Assembly: GCA_002431635.1 (NCBI GenBank)
Contig: DJGH01000010.1
Location: forward strand, 6,470 to 47,056
DNA: 40,587 bases
Reading direction: 5' to 3'
From: Petrotoga sp. UBA5851
GTDB lineage: Bacteria; Thermotogota; Thermotogae; Petrotogales; Petrotogaceae
In this document: positions 15,079 to 22,250 of the stretch, piece by piece
Numbering within the stretch: the first letter of the stretch is position 1
Layout of the letters: each line of letters starts with the position of its first letter
Notes under the pieces: model-generated
Told to the model about the DNA's origin: nothing
Databases searched by the model: none
Seen by the model: only the letters and a program-made list of their open reading frames with translations
Position numbers and translations under genes: made by a program

Positions 15079-15777
15079 TTATTCGGAGAGTATGTGTTCT
15101 AATTCGGTCTGCGCCTGTTCATAAGACACAGGATTATAGAAAAGCATCCTGTCTTCAGACTTTATACTTGATATTTTTATGCTTTTGCACTTCTTAATCT
15201 TATTAACCGCCTGATCATCAAAAAACGGGTCTCTAGAAGTTTTAAGCACATATACCGGCATGTTTAGCCTGTCAATATTATCGAGTATAAATCCGCTTTC
15301 CTTCATAACTTTCTTTATCTGAGGCTTTTCAAAGCTCTTTTGTATATACGGATCCTTGTACATCTTGATTTTTATGTCCCGGCGGAGATTAAGCTCATCT
15401 ATACCTAAAGAATCATAAGAACTCTCTCTGTCAAGAAAAAGAGGCGATGAGAGAATGAGCTTTGAAGGTTTTTTTTCGGTCTTAATTGAAAATGATGCAG
15501 AAATTACACCACCAAGGCAGCTTCCAAAAAGAACATAATCAGAAGGTACCGTCCTTTCAAGAAACTCAAATATACTGTAAAAATCCAGCTCCTCTTTTGC
15601 AGCATAAAGATTCCCAAATCCCTGCATTCCTATCATATGGGCTTTATAGCCGCTATCGCTAAGCCTCTGGGCCATTTTTTCATAGACCCCCGGATACTCA
15701 AACAACCCGTGTAAAATGAAAATATCTTTTTTAAAGTCCGAACGGTTAAGGATATATCTGTATGAAATGCTTTGCAT
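15079..15777 (-). CDS. Alpha/beta-hydrolase fold protein with altered catalytic residues
   Basis: This 232-residue protein has the alpha/beta-hydrolase pattern: an oxyanion HGLFE segment (23-27), a nucleophile elbow FGSCLGG (84-90), an acid region KTSRDPFFDD (179-188) and a short lid. In the G-x-Nuc-x-G elbow the nucleophile position is Cys87 (G85-S-C-L-G89), not Ser. Where the catalytic His would be expected after the last strand there is Arg210 (SEDRMLFY). The only late His is His228. It may therefore be a Cys hydrolase like dienelactone hydrolase, or an inactive member. The Shine-Dalgarno is AGGGAGA. The gene follows rho by 20 bases and is probably co-transcribed. Substrate unknown. Confidence 0.75.
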   Translation of the reverse strand: MQSISYRYILNRSDFKKDIFILHGLFEYPGVYEKMAQRLSDSGYKAHMIGMQGFGNLYAAKEELDFYSIFEFLERTVPSDYVLFGSCLGGVISASFSIKTEKKPSKLILSSPLFLDRESSYDSLGIDELNLRRDIKIKMYKDPYIQKSFEKPQIKKVMKESGFILDNIDRLNMPVYVLKTSRDPFFDDQAVNKIKKCKSIKISSIKSEDRMLFYNPVSYEQAQTELEHILSE

Positions 15778-15797
15778 TTAATATCTCCCTAAAAATA

Positions 15798-17126
15798 TCA
15801 GATCTTCTGTTTTTCGACCGCTTCGTAAAGATCTTGATTTTCTGTATATTTTTTCATTAGATTCATGAAAAATGTAAGAGCTTCCTCCACATTTACATCA
15901 TTTATAAACTGTCTGAGTATAAACATGTTTCTCATATTTTTTTCTGAAAGCAGCAGTTCTTCTTTTCTTGTTCCTGACAGTTTAAGGTTTATAGCCGGGA
16001 ATATACGTTTATCTGAAAGTTCTCTTGAGAGAATCAATTCCATATTGCCCGTTCCTTTGAACTCTTCAAATATAAGCTCATCCATCTTTGAGCCTGTATC
16101 AACAAGCGCTGTTGCAATTATCGTAAGGCTTCCCCCTTCCCTTATTTTGCGTGCTGCTCCAAAAAATTTTTTGGGAAAGCTTAATGCTGCAGGATCAACA
16201 CCGCCGCTCAGAAGCTTTCCGCTTGAAGGAACCACAAGGTTATAGGCTCGTGCAAGCCTTGTAAGGCTGTCCATGAGAATAACTACATCATGTCCGAACT
16301 CTACAAGCTTCTTGGCAAGATGCAGGGTCATTTCCGCAACTTTTATCTGATCCTTCGGATCCATATCAAAGGGAGCAGCAATAACGTTTGCATTGACTGT
16401 ATCCTTTAGATCGGTCACTTCTTCAGGCCTTTCATCTATTAAAAGTACGAATCTTTTCGTATTCGGAAAATTTTTGGCTATGGAGTTGGCAGTATCTTTA
16501 AGCAGGGTTGTTTTTCCAGCCTTGGGAGGAGCAACAATAAGCGTCCTTTGCCCGAAGCCTATCGGAGATATCATATCTATTATTCTTGCACTCAAAGGTC
16601 CGGATTTATTCTCAAGTCTCATCTGTCTGTCAGGATACTCCGGAGTAAGGTTTTCAAATGAAACTCTGTCCCTTGCTTTTTCGGGAGCCTGATAGTTTAT
16701 TGCTTCGATTCTTAAAAGGGCAAAGTATTTTTCGCCGTCTTTAGGCGGCCTTACCTGTCCGGCAATCACATCACCTGTGAAAAGATTGAATCTTTTTATC
16801 TGTGTATTGGAAACATAAATATCGTCGCTACCCTGAAGCAGAGAGTTGTCAATGCTTCGTAGGAACCCGTATCCGTCGGAAAATATTTCCAGTATCCCTT
16901 CATGAAAAAAGTACCCTATTGATTCAGTCTGTTTTCTTAAAATTGAAAATATCAGTTCATGATCCGACATCTTTGAGTAGTTGGCTATCTCAAAGTTTCT
17001 TGCAAGAGCGTAAAGCTGAGTTCTGGTCATATCGTTCAGCTTGGCAATGTCCAGTTCAACGGGGCGTATCTGGTCTTTTTCGGTTCCTTTGTTCTGATCC
17101 TGTTTATGGTTATTGGTATCTGTCAA
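15798..17126 (-). CDS. rho: Transcription termination factor Rho
   Basis: The hexameric RNA-dependent ATPase that ends transcription has 442 residues from the chosen start. After a polar N-terminus it has a Rho_N helix bundle (LNDMTRTQLYALAR), a cold-shock-like RNA-binding domain (EGILEIFSDGYGFLR), then the RecA-like motor. The motor has Walker A APPKAGKTT (about 199-207), Walker B DVVILMDSLTRLARAYN, and the secondary RNA-binding Q and R loops. TTG at 17126 is preferred because AGGGGTGAT lies just upstream; an in-frame GTG at 17207 has no ribosome binding site and would add a non-conserved extension. It lies downstream of rplQ, the order I recall for Thermotoga. Confidence 0.96.
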   Translation of the reverse strand: MTDTNNHKQDQNKGTEKDQIRPVELDIAKLNDMTRTQLYALARNFEIANYSKMSDHELIFSILRKQTESIGYFFHEGILEIFSDGYGFLRSIDNSLLQGSDDIYVSNTQIKRFNLFTGDVIAGQVRPPKDGEKYFALLRIEAINYQAPEKARDRVSFENLTPEYPDRQMRLENKSGPLSARIIDMISPIGFGQRTLIVAPPKAGKTTLLKDTANSIAKNFPNTKRFVLLIDERPEEVTDLKDTVNANVIAAPFDMDPKDQIKVAEMTLHLAKKLVEFGHDVVILMDSLTRLARAYNLVVPSSGKLLSGGVDPAALSFPKKFFGAARKIREGGSLTIIATALVDTGSKMDELIFEEFKGTGNMELILSRELSDKRIFPAINLKLSGTRKEELLLSEKNMRNMFILRQFINDVNVEEALTFFMNLMKKYTENQDLYEAVEKQKI

Positions 17127-17407
17127 AAAAATCACCCCTGATTTTAAAAGATTTGTATATTGTCTTTCTCCGTCGTTTCTTATGTATAGATTGTCTAAGT
17201 TTTTCACAAGGTAAGCTTCAAAAACATTCTGGAGTAAACCGGAGCATTTTCAGTTCTGAAAAAGAGGCTGTAAAGCTTTTCATTGGAAGAATATGCCTGA
17301 ATGAAGTTTTTAGAAAGTTCCTGATAAAAAAACGAGGTTTGAAACATACTGCTTTTATACAATAATAACACAAAAAAGTTTTTCTGAACAGAAAAATTAT
17401 AGTATAA
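17127..17407 (-). other. Long AT-rich leader between rplQ and rho
   Basis: This stretch holds no supported gene. It contains an 18-base near-perfect palindrome at 17379-17396 (TTTTTCTG AA CAGAAAAA) and a - strand TATAAT at 17401-17396. If transcription starts near there, the rho mRNA leader is about 260 nt. A 66-codon reading frame inside it starts within the rplQ terminator, has no ribosome binding site and is not credible. Confidence 0.5.
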
Positions 17408-17429
17408 ATGGGAGGCAAAAGCCTCCCAT
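17408..17429 (-). terminator. Terminator after rplQ, end of the ribosomal superoperon
   Basis: A perfect 9-bp stem (ATGGGAGGC with GCCTCCCAT) with a 4-base loop lies 8 bases after the rplQ stop. On the - strand the tail is TTTATAC, a weak U-tract, so termination may be partial and allow some read-through into rho. Confidence 0.7.
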
Positions 17430-17436
17430 AATGTTC

Positions 17437-17826
17437 TTATTTTTCTTCTGTCGGAATAAGCTGCAACAATGAAAGTTCGGCAGCATCTCCTCTTCTGAAA
17501 CCAATTTTAAGTACTCTTGTAAAACCGCTTACCTTGTTGCTGTACTTAGGAGCGATCTCGTTTACTATCTTGGCGGTCAGTTTTCTGTCGTTGAAATTTC
17601 TGTTGATATCTCTTGATAGAGCCATCTTTCTTGAAGCATCAGCGGTTGTGCTTGCTTCCTTGGCCTTTGAGAGAACTCTTTCCACCAACGACTGAGCTAC
17701 CTTAGCCTTAGCGGATGTGGTTATTATACTTCCACTTTCGAAAACGTTTCTGGCAAGATTTTTAACAAGAGCATTCCTATGTGAGGCAGGTCTGCTTAAT
17801 TTATTCATTTTAACTCTATGTCTCAT
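17437..17826 (-). CDS. rplQ: 50S ribosomal protein L17
   Basis: L17 (129 residues) binds 23S rRNA domain III near the exit tunnel. The opening RHRVKMNKLSRPASHRNALV is the family signature, with the expected SGFTRVLKIGFRRGDAAELS region near the C-terminus. The gene overlaps the end of rpoA by 4 bases (ATGA), which implies coupled translation. It is the last gene of the superoperon and is followed at once by a hairpin terminator. Confidence 0.98.
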   Translation of the reverse strand: MRHRVKMNKLSRPASHRNALVKNLARNVFESGSIITTSAKAKVAQSLVERVLSKAKEASTTADASRKMALSRDINRNFNDRKLTAKIVNEIAPKYSNKVSGFTRVLKIGFRRGDAAELSLLQLIPTEEK

Positions 17827-18884
17827 GACTTGGTGCTCCTCCTTTCACCGAATAACTTCTCATACTCAATTCCAAATTTATCTTTCAATTCTTTTCTTAT
17901 CTCATCCAAAGACTTTTTCCCGAAATTTTTGATCTTCATAAGTTCTTCAGGAGTCTTTTTAAGTATTTCGGCCACAGTGTTTATTCTTTCGCGCTTAAGA
18001 CAGTTCTTTGCCCTTTTGGTAAGGTCAAGATTATCTATGAGCGTGTCCAGAATCTCCCTTGACAGACCGAAAATATCTTCTTCATCGGATGATTGTTCTA
18101 TACCTTTAGTCTTGGCCCCTGTATCCTGGACAGGAGGCTGACTGACAAATCCCGCAGAAACAGCTAAATCTTCAGAAGGGTTAATAAATCTAAAGTGCTG
18201 AATGAGGATAGAGGTAGCTTCTTTTAAAGCTTGTTCCGGAGTAATGTTCATCTTCGTCCATATCTCAAGGATAAGTTTATCGTAGTCTGTTCTCTTTCCG
18301 ACTCTTATGTTTTCCGTAAGATAGTTCACTTTCAGAACAGGACTGAAAACTCCGTCAATATAGATAAACTCTATATCGTTTTCGTGCTCCATTTCCGAAG
18401 CCGGTACAAATCCTTTTCCTATCTGTGCGAAAAGCTCTATCTCAACTTTATTTTTACCGTTTATCGTGGCAATCTTAAAGTCTGGATTGGCTATCGATAT
18501 CTCAGACGGAACCTCAATGTCCCCTGCTGTTATATCTGACGGACCCTGTTTGTTGATCTTTAGGTGAAGTTCACCTTCAATATTGTTCAATTTTTTGAGA
18601 TCATCGACCTTAAGCTGAACTTTCTTAAGGTTGAGGGCAATCTCCAGGATGTCCTCTTTTACACCTTCTATTGTATCAAATTCATGAAGCTTGTTAGGTA
18701 TACGGATGCTTGTTATGGCTACTGCCGGAATGGAAGAGAGCAAAACCCTTCTGAGCGCATTTCCGATAGTTATAGCATAGCCCTTTTCTAGAGGATATAA
18801 AACATACTTTGCGTATCTTATTCCTTCTTCAGCCAAACGTTCTTCTTCTAATTGAAATACCTCTGGTTTTATTAGTAATTCCAT
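17823..18884 (-). CDS. rpoA: DNA-directed RNA polymerase alpha subunit
   Basis: The alpha subunit (353 residues) dimerises to nucleate RNA polymerase assembly. The N-terminal domain shows LEKGYAITIGNALRRVLLSS (about 33-52) and the TIEGVKED segment. After a flexible linker rich in acidic and polar residues (about 240-265), the alpha-CTD holds two helix-hairpin-helix units: LTKRAKNCLKRERINTVAEI, then MKIKNFGKKSLDEI. ATG at 18884 fits the family start. Unusually, the only Shine-Dalgarno (GGAGG, 18925-18921) lies 36 bases upstream with a hairpin between. It follows rpsD by about 100 bases, the largest gap in this part of the operon. Confidence 0.97.
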   Translation of the reverse strand: MELLIKPEVFQLEEERLAEEGIRYAKYVLYPLEKGYAITIGNALRRVLLSSIPAVAITSIRIPNKLHEFDTIEGVKEDILEIALNLKKVQLKVDDLKKLNNIEGELHLKINKQGPSDITAGDIEVPSEISIANPDFKIATINGKNKVEIELFAQIGKGFVPASEMEHENDIEFIYIDGVFSPVLKVNYLTENIRVGKRTDYDKLILEIWTKMNITPEQALKEATSILIQHFRFINPSEDLAVSAGFVSQPPVQDTGAKTKGIEQSSDEEDIFGLSREILDTLIDNLDLTKRAKNCLKRERINTVAEILKKTPEELMKIKNFGKKSLDEIRKELKDKFGIEYEKLFGERRSTKS

Positions 18885-18925
18885 AAGAATACCGGATTCA
18901 ACTCTGAACCGGATTGCACACCTCC
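18885..18925 (-). promoter_or_regulatory. Structured rpoA translation-initiation region
   Basis: On the - strand, AAAGGAGG ends at 18921. Then comes an 8-bp hairpin with one bulged T: CCGGTTCA (18912-18905) pairs with TGAA and CCGG (18900-18892), loop GAGT. Then TATTCTT and the rpoA ATG. Folding the hairpin would bring the ribosome binding site to about 15 bases from the ATG. The location between rpsD and rpoA suggests post-transcriptional control, for example by S4, a known translational repressor in other bacteria. This role is inferred. Confidence 0.55.
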
Positions 18926-18983
18926 TTTGATGACTTTTAAGAGCGAGGTGGATCTCAAGCTACGAATAGAATAAAAACTAAAC

Positions 18984-19616
18984 TTACTTGGAATAAAGTT
19001 CGATAATAACCTGAACATCAACTGGTACAGATATTTCATCCATTTTGGGCATTCTGGTAAAGGTGCCTTTAAACTGTTCAGCGTTCACTTCAAGCCATGA
19101 AGGAGTGTTTCCCTTTTTCGAAGCAAGTTCCAAACCCTGTTTAATCTGCAGTATACCTCTGCTGTTTTCCTTTATTTCAATAACTGTTCCAGGTCTTACT
19201 CTAAAAGAAGGAATGTCAACTTTTTTGCCGTTTACTCTTATATGGCCGTGTCTTACAAGTTCTCTTGCGGCTCTTCTGTTCACTGCAAAACCCATTTCGT
19301 AAACAACGTTGTCAAGCCTTGACTCAAGTATCTGCATCAACACTTCGCCTGTTTCCTGGCCTATCTTTTTGACAGCTTCTTCAAAGTATCTTCTGAACTG
19401 TCTCTCCAATATTCCGTATATTCTCTTGAGAGCCTGTTTGGTTCTTAACTGCGTACCGTACTGGGTAAGCTTTTTGTTATCCTTTCCGTGCTGGCCAGGT
19501 GCAAAGTTTCTCTTTGCCATAGCACATTTTTCAGAATAACATCTCTCGCCCTTCAGATATAATTTAAAGCCTTCTCTTCTGCAGAGCTTGCATAGAGCTC
19601 CTGTGTATCTTGCCAT
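18984..19616 (-). CDS. rpsD: 30S ribosomal protein S4
   Basis: S4 (210 residues) is a primary 16S rRNA binding protein that starts assembly of the 30S body. The N-terminal zinc form is present: Cys9, Cys12, Cys26 and Cys31. The S4 RNA-binding fold (RLDNVVYEMGFAVNRRAARELVRHGHI region, about 100-130) follows. In E. coli S4 also represses its own operon. Here it lies between rpsK (25 bases) and rpoA. The ribosome binding site is GGAGGGA. Confidence 0.98.
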   Translation of the reverse strand: MARYTGALCKLCRREGFKLYLKGERCYSEKCAMAKRNFAPGQHGKDNKKLTQYGTQLRTKQALKRIYGILERQFRRYFEEAVKKIGQETGEVLMQILESRLDNVVYEMGFAVNRRAARELVRHGHIRVNGKKVDIPSFRVRPGTVIEIKENSRGILQIKQGLELASKKGNTPSWLEVNAEQFKGTFTRMPKMDEISVPVDVQVIIELYSK

Positions 19617-19641
19617 TCTGTTATTCCCTCCTTCAAGTCAA

Positions 19642-20031
19642 TTAGAATCTTTTCTTTTTAGGTCTGCATCCGTTATGTGGAATAGGAGTAGCGTCCTGAA
19701 TATTTTCTATGTTTAATCCGGCTGCCTGCACTGATCTTATAGCTGACTCTCTTCCTGAACCTGGACCTTTTACAACTACATCAACTTTCTGAACTCCGAT
19801 TTTTAAGGCTTCTTTTGCTACTTTGTCAGCAGCAAGCTGCGAAGCATACGGAGTACCTTTCTTTGAGCCCTTGAATCCGGAAGTTCCGCCGCTGGCCCAA
19901 GTTATTACATTGCCTGTCATATCTGTCAGACATATTATTGTGTTGTTGAAGTTAGACTGTATATGAACGACTCCCTTCTCAACAGCAATTTTCTTTTTCT
20001 TTGAAGATACTGCTTTCTTATTTGCTGCCAT
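19642..20031 (-). CDS. rpsK: 30S ribosomal protein S11
   Basis: S11 (129 residues) forms part of the 30S platform near the E site. It shows GVVHIQSNFNNTIICLTD (20-37), the VKGPGSGRESAIR loop and the conserved end ATPIPHNGCRPKKKRF. A Lys-rich N-terminal tail precedes the fold. It lies between rpsM and rpsD, with spacings of 14 and 25 bases. Confidence 0.98.
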   Translation of the reverse strand: MAANKKAVSSKKKKIAVEKGVVHIQSNFNNTIICLTDMTGNVITWASGGTSGFKGSKKGTPYASQLAADKVAKEALKIGVQKVDVVVKGPGSGRESAIRSVQAAGLNIENIQDATPIPHNGCRPKKKRF

Positions 20032-20045
20032 TTAACAAACCCTCC

Positions 20046-20429
20046 TTATGATGCCGAAGCTGTCTTTTTTTTGCTTATTCTGCTTAATCTTGGTCCTTTT
20101 CGAGTTCTGGCGTTGGCATGAGTTTTCTGACCGCGAACCGGAAGACCTGCTTTATGCCTGTATCCTCTATATGATCCAATTTCGATTAATCTTTTTACGT
20201 TTTTCATGTTTTCCTGTCTGAGATCACCTTCGACTTTGTAGTGCTCGTTTATAAATCTGGTTATTTTGGATATTTCGTCGTCAGTAAGGTCTTTGGCTTT
20301 TTTATGAGTATCAATGCCAGTAAGCGTAAGGATCTCTTCTGCTCTTGCATATCCTACACCGTAAATATAGGTAAGAGCTACAAAAAGCTTTTTGTTTCCC
20401 GGAATTTCAACACCAAGGATACGTGCCAT
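20046..20429 (-). CDS. rpsM: 30S ribosomal protein S13
   Basis: S13 (127 residues) sits in the 30S head and touches 5S rRNA/L5 bridges and the P-site tRNA. It has the ARILGVEIPGNKK start, a helix-two-turn-helix region (GVGYARAEEIL) and the basic tail with RGYRHKAGLPVRGQKTHANAR. It follows rpmJ by 17 bases. The ribosome binding site is GGAGGGA. Confidence 0.98.
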   Translation of the reverse strand: MARILGVEIPGNKKLFVALTYIYGVGYARAEEILTLTGIDTHKKAKDLTDDEISKITRFINEHYKVEGDLRQENMKNVKRLIEIGSYRGYRHKAGLPVRGQKTHANARTRKGPRLSRISKKKTASAS

Positions 20430-20446
20430 CTATCTTTCCCTCCTTA

Positions 20447-20563
20447 TTAACCCTGTCTCTGGTTATGCTTGGGGTTCTTATCGCATACCACCCAAACTCT
20501 TCCAGCTCTTCTTACTATCTTGCAGTTCTCGCATCTTTTTTTTACTGATGCTCTGACTTTCAT
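20447..20563 (-). CDS. rpmJ: 50S ribosomal protein L36
   Basis: This 38-residue protein is translated from ATG at 20563 to TAA at 20447. It begins MKVRASVKKRCENC and ends KNPKHNQRQG, the typical zinc-binding L36 with ligands Cys11, Cys14, Cys27 and His33. L36 stabilises 23S rRNA near helices 89-91. It starts one base after the infA stop codon, so the two are tightly coupled. Confidence 0.97.
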   Translation of the reverse strand: MKVRASVKKRCENCKIVRRAGRVWVVCDKNPKHNQRQG

Positions 20564-20564
20564 A

Positions 20565-20822
20565 TTATCCATCCTCCTCATCTATTTCTTCGGTCTTAGT
20601 AATCTTCTCTCTTCTGGTTATCCTGCCTCTGTTAAGATCGTATACGGAAACTTCAACCGTGACCTTATCTCCGGGAAGAAGTCTGATAAAGTTCTTTCTC
20701 ATCCTTCCGGATATGTGAGCAAGCACAAGATGTCCGTTTTCTAACACTACTCTGAAAGTTGCATTTGGAAGAGCTTCCATAATCTTTCCCTGAATTACTA
20801 TGACATCTTCTTTTTTTGCCAT
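20565..20822 (-). CDS. infA: Translation initiation factor IF-1
   Basis: IF-1 (85 residues) is a single OB-fold protein that blocks the A site during initiation. Recognisable parts are AKKEDVIVIQGKIMEALPNA, FRVVLENGH, the AHISGRMRKNFIRLLPGD stretch and the SVYDLNRGRI segment. It is about a dozen residues longer than the common 72-residue form because of an acidic tail (KTEEIDEEDG). It lies 12 bases after map with GAAGGGGG as ribosome binding site. Confidence 0.97.
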   Translation of the reverse strand: MAKKEDVIVIQGKIMEALPNATFRVVLENGHLVLAHISGRMRKNFIRLLPGDKVTVEVSVYDLNRGRITRREKITKTEEIDEEDG

Positions 20823-20834
20823 TTAATACCCCCT

Positions 20835-21602
20835 TCAAGGGTTATAACCAGTTACTGCAGTAAGAACTTCCGGTCCGTTATCTGTTATGACTATGGTGTT
20901 TTCATAATGGGCCGACTTACTTTTATCAATGGTTACAACTGTCCAACCGTCTTGTAGAATTTCAACTTCATAATTACCAAGCGAAATCATCGGTTCAATT
21001 GTAATAGTCATATTTTTTCTCAGCATCGGTCCGGTCCCTTTGAAGCCATAGTTTGGAATAGAAGGATCTTCGTGTACCTTCCTGCCAACCCCATGACCTA
21101 CAAAATCTCTCACAACACCAAAACCAAACGATTCTGCATATGACTGAACGGCGTAACCTATATCTCCTGTCTTTTTCCCGATCACTGCCTGTTCAAGCCC
21201 GATAAAAAAAGACTTCTCAGTTACCTGGATAAGTTCTTTTTCCTTATCGGTTATTGTACCGACAGCATACGTCCTAGCAGCATCGGTTATCATACCGTCG
21301 TACTCGATATCAAGATCAACAGAAACCAGATCGCCGTCTTTGAAAACCTTGGATTTCAAAGGATACCCATGTATTACCTCATCATTCACAGATACGCATG
21401 TAGCATATGGATAGCCGTTGTAACCTATAAGAATCGGTTTTGCACCTATCTCTCTCATATAGGAAACACTGTACTGTTCAACGTCATGCGCACTGGCTCC
21501 GGGTACTATAACTGACTTTAACAAATCATCAAGGAGGCGGGCAAGCTTTTCTCCAGCCCGTCTCATCTTGGTTATTTCGTTTTCTGTCTTAAGAATTATC
21601 AT
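20835..21602 (-). CDS. map: Methionine aminopeptidase, type I
   Basis: This 255-residue pita-bread-fold metallopeptidase removes N-terminal Met from new proteins. Metal ligands are the two Asp in DLDIEYDGMITDAARTYAVG, His in FVGHGVGRKVHEDP, Glu in ITIEPMI, and Glu in the C-terminal YENTIVITDNGPEVLT segment. It lacks an N-terminal SH3-binding extension, as usual for type Ia. The start overlaps the adk stop by 4 bases. Confidence 0.97.
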   Translation of the reverse strand: MIILKTENEITKMRRAGEKLARLLDDLLKSVIVPGASAHDVEQYSVSYMREIGAKPILIGYNGYPYATCVSVNDEVIHGYPLKSKVFKDGDLVSVDLDIEYDGMITDAARTYAVGTITDKEKELIQVTEKSFFIGLEQAVIGKKTGDIGYAVQSYAESFGFGVVRDFVGHGVGRKVHEDPSIPNYGFKGTGPMLRKNMTITIEPMISLGNYEVEILQDGWTVVTIDKSKSAHYENTIVITDNGPEVLTAVTGYNP

Positions 21603-22246
21603 TTATGCGGTACTCCTTCCAGAATATTAAACAACTCTTTTGTAACTTCTGCAACGTCTTTAGTACCGTCTACTGTAACTAGTTTGTTATTTTTTCTATA
21701 ATATTCTATTACGGGCGCAGTGTTACTGAGATAAACCTTAAATCTTTTTCTTACGACATCCTCCTGGTCATCTTCCCTATGCACGAGCTGTGAATCACAA
21801 TCATCACATATACCTTCTTTTAATGGTTTAAGCGATATTGTGTTGTAAACCCTCTTACATTTAGGACAGACTCTCCTGGAGGAAATTCTTTTAACTATAT
21901 CTTCTTCATCGGCATCAATCAAGACCGCACAATCCACGGGTTTAGAGAGTTCTGAAAGAATACCGTCCAAAAACTCCGCCTGTGGAATGGTTCTTGGATA
22001 TCCATCCAGAAGAAAACTTTCTTCTTTAGACAAACGAAGCTTTATAAGTTCATTCATTATGTCATCAGAGACCAAAAGTCCTTTGTCAAGAATATCCTTA
22101 ACCTTAAGCCCAAGCTCACTGCCTGAGTTTACCGCTTGCCTCAAAATATCTCCGGTAGATATGTGAACTGCAGAAAATCTTTCTGAAACTTCTTTAGCCT
22201 GGGTTCCTTTTCCGGCTCCCGGAGGCCCGAAAAAAATAAGTCGCAT
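21599..22246 (-). CDS. adk: Adenylate kinase, zinc-lid type
   Basis: This 215-residue enzyme interconverts ATP, AMP and ADP. The P-loop GPPGAGKGTQ is at 7-16, the AMP site DGYPRTIPQAE near 81-91, and the long LID (about 122-160) carries a four-Cys zinc site: Cys127, Cys130, Cys147, Cys150. Zinc lids are typical of Gram-positive and thermophilic lineages. It lies between secY and map, the standard spc-operon position. Confidence 0.98.
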   Translation of the reverse strand: MRLIFFGPPGAGKGTQAKEVSERFSAVHISTGDILRQAVNSGSELGLKVKDILDKGLLVSDDIMNELIKLRLSKEESFLLDGYPRTIPQAEFLDGILSELSKPVDCAVLIDADEEDIVKRISSRRVCPKCKRVYNTISLKPLKEGICDDCDSQLVHREDDQEDVVRKRFKVYLSNTAPVIEYYRKNNKLVTVDGTKDVAEVTKELFNILEGVPHK

Positions 22247-22250
22247 AAAC

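Noticed and set aside
17127..17207. N-terminal extension of Rho from GTG at 17207
   Set aside because: No ribosome binding site at the GTG, residues unlike Rho, and a good site exists for TTG at 17126.
17218..17418. A 66-codon leader frame upstream of rho on the - strand
   Set aside because: It starts inside the rplQ terminator stem, lacks a ribosome binding site and has a random-looking composition.
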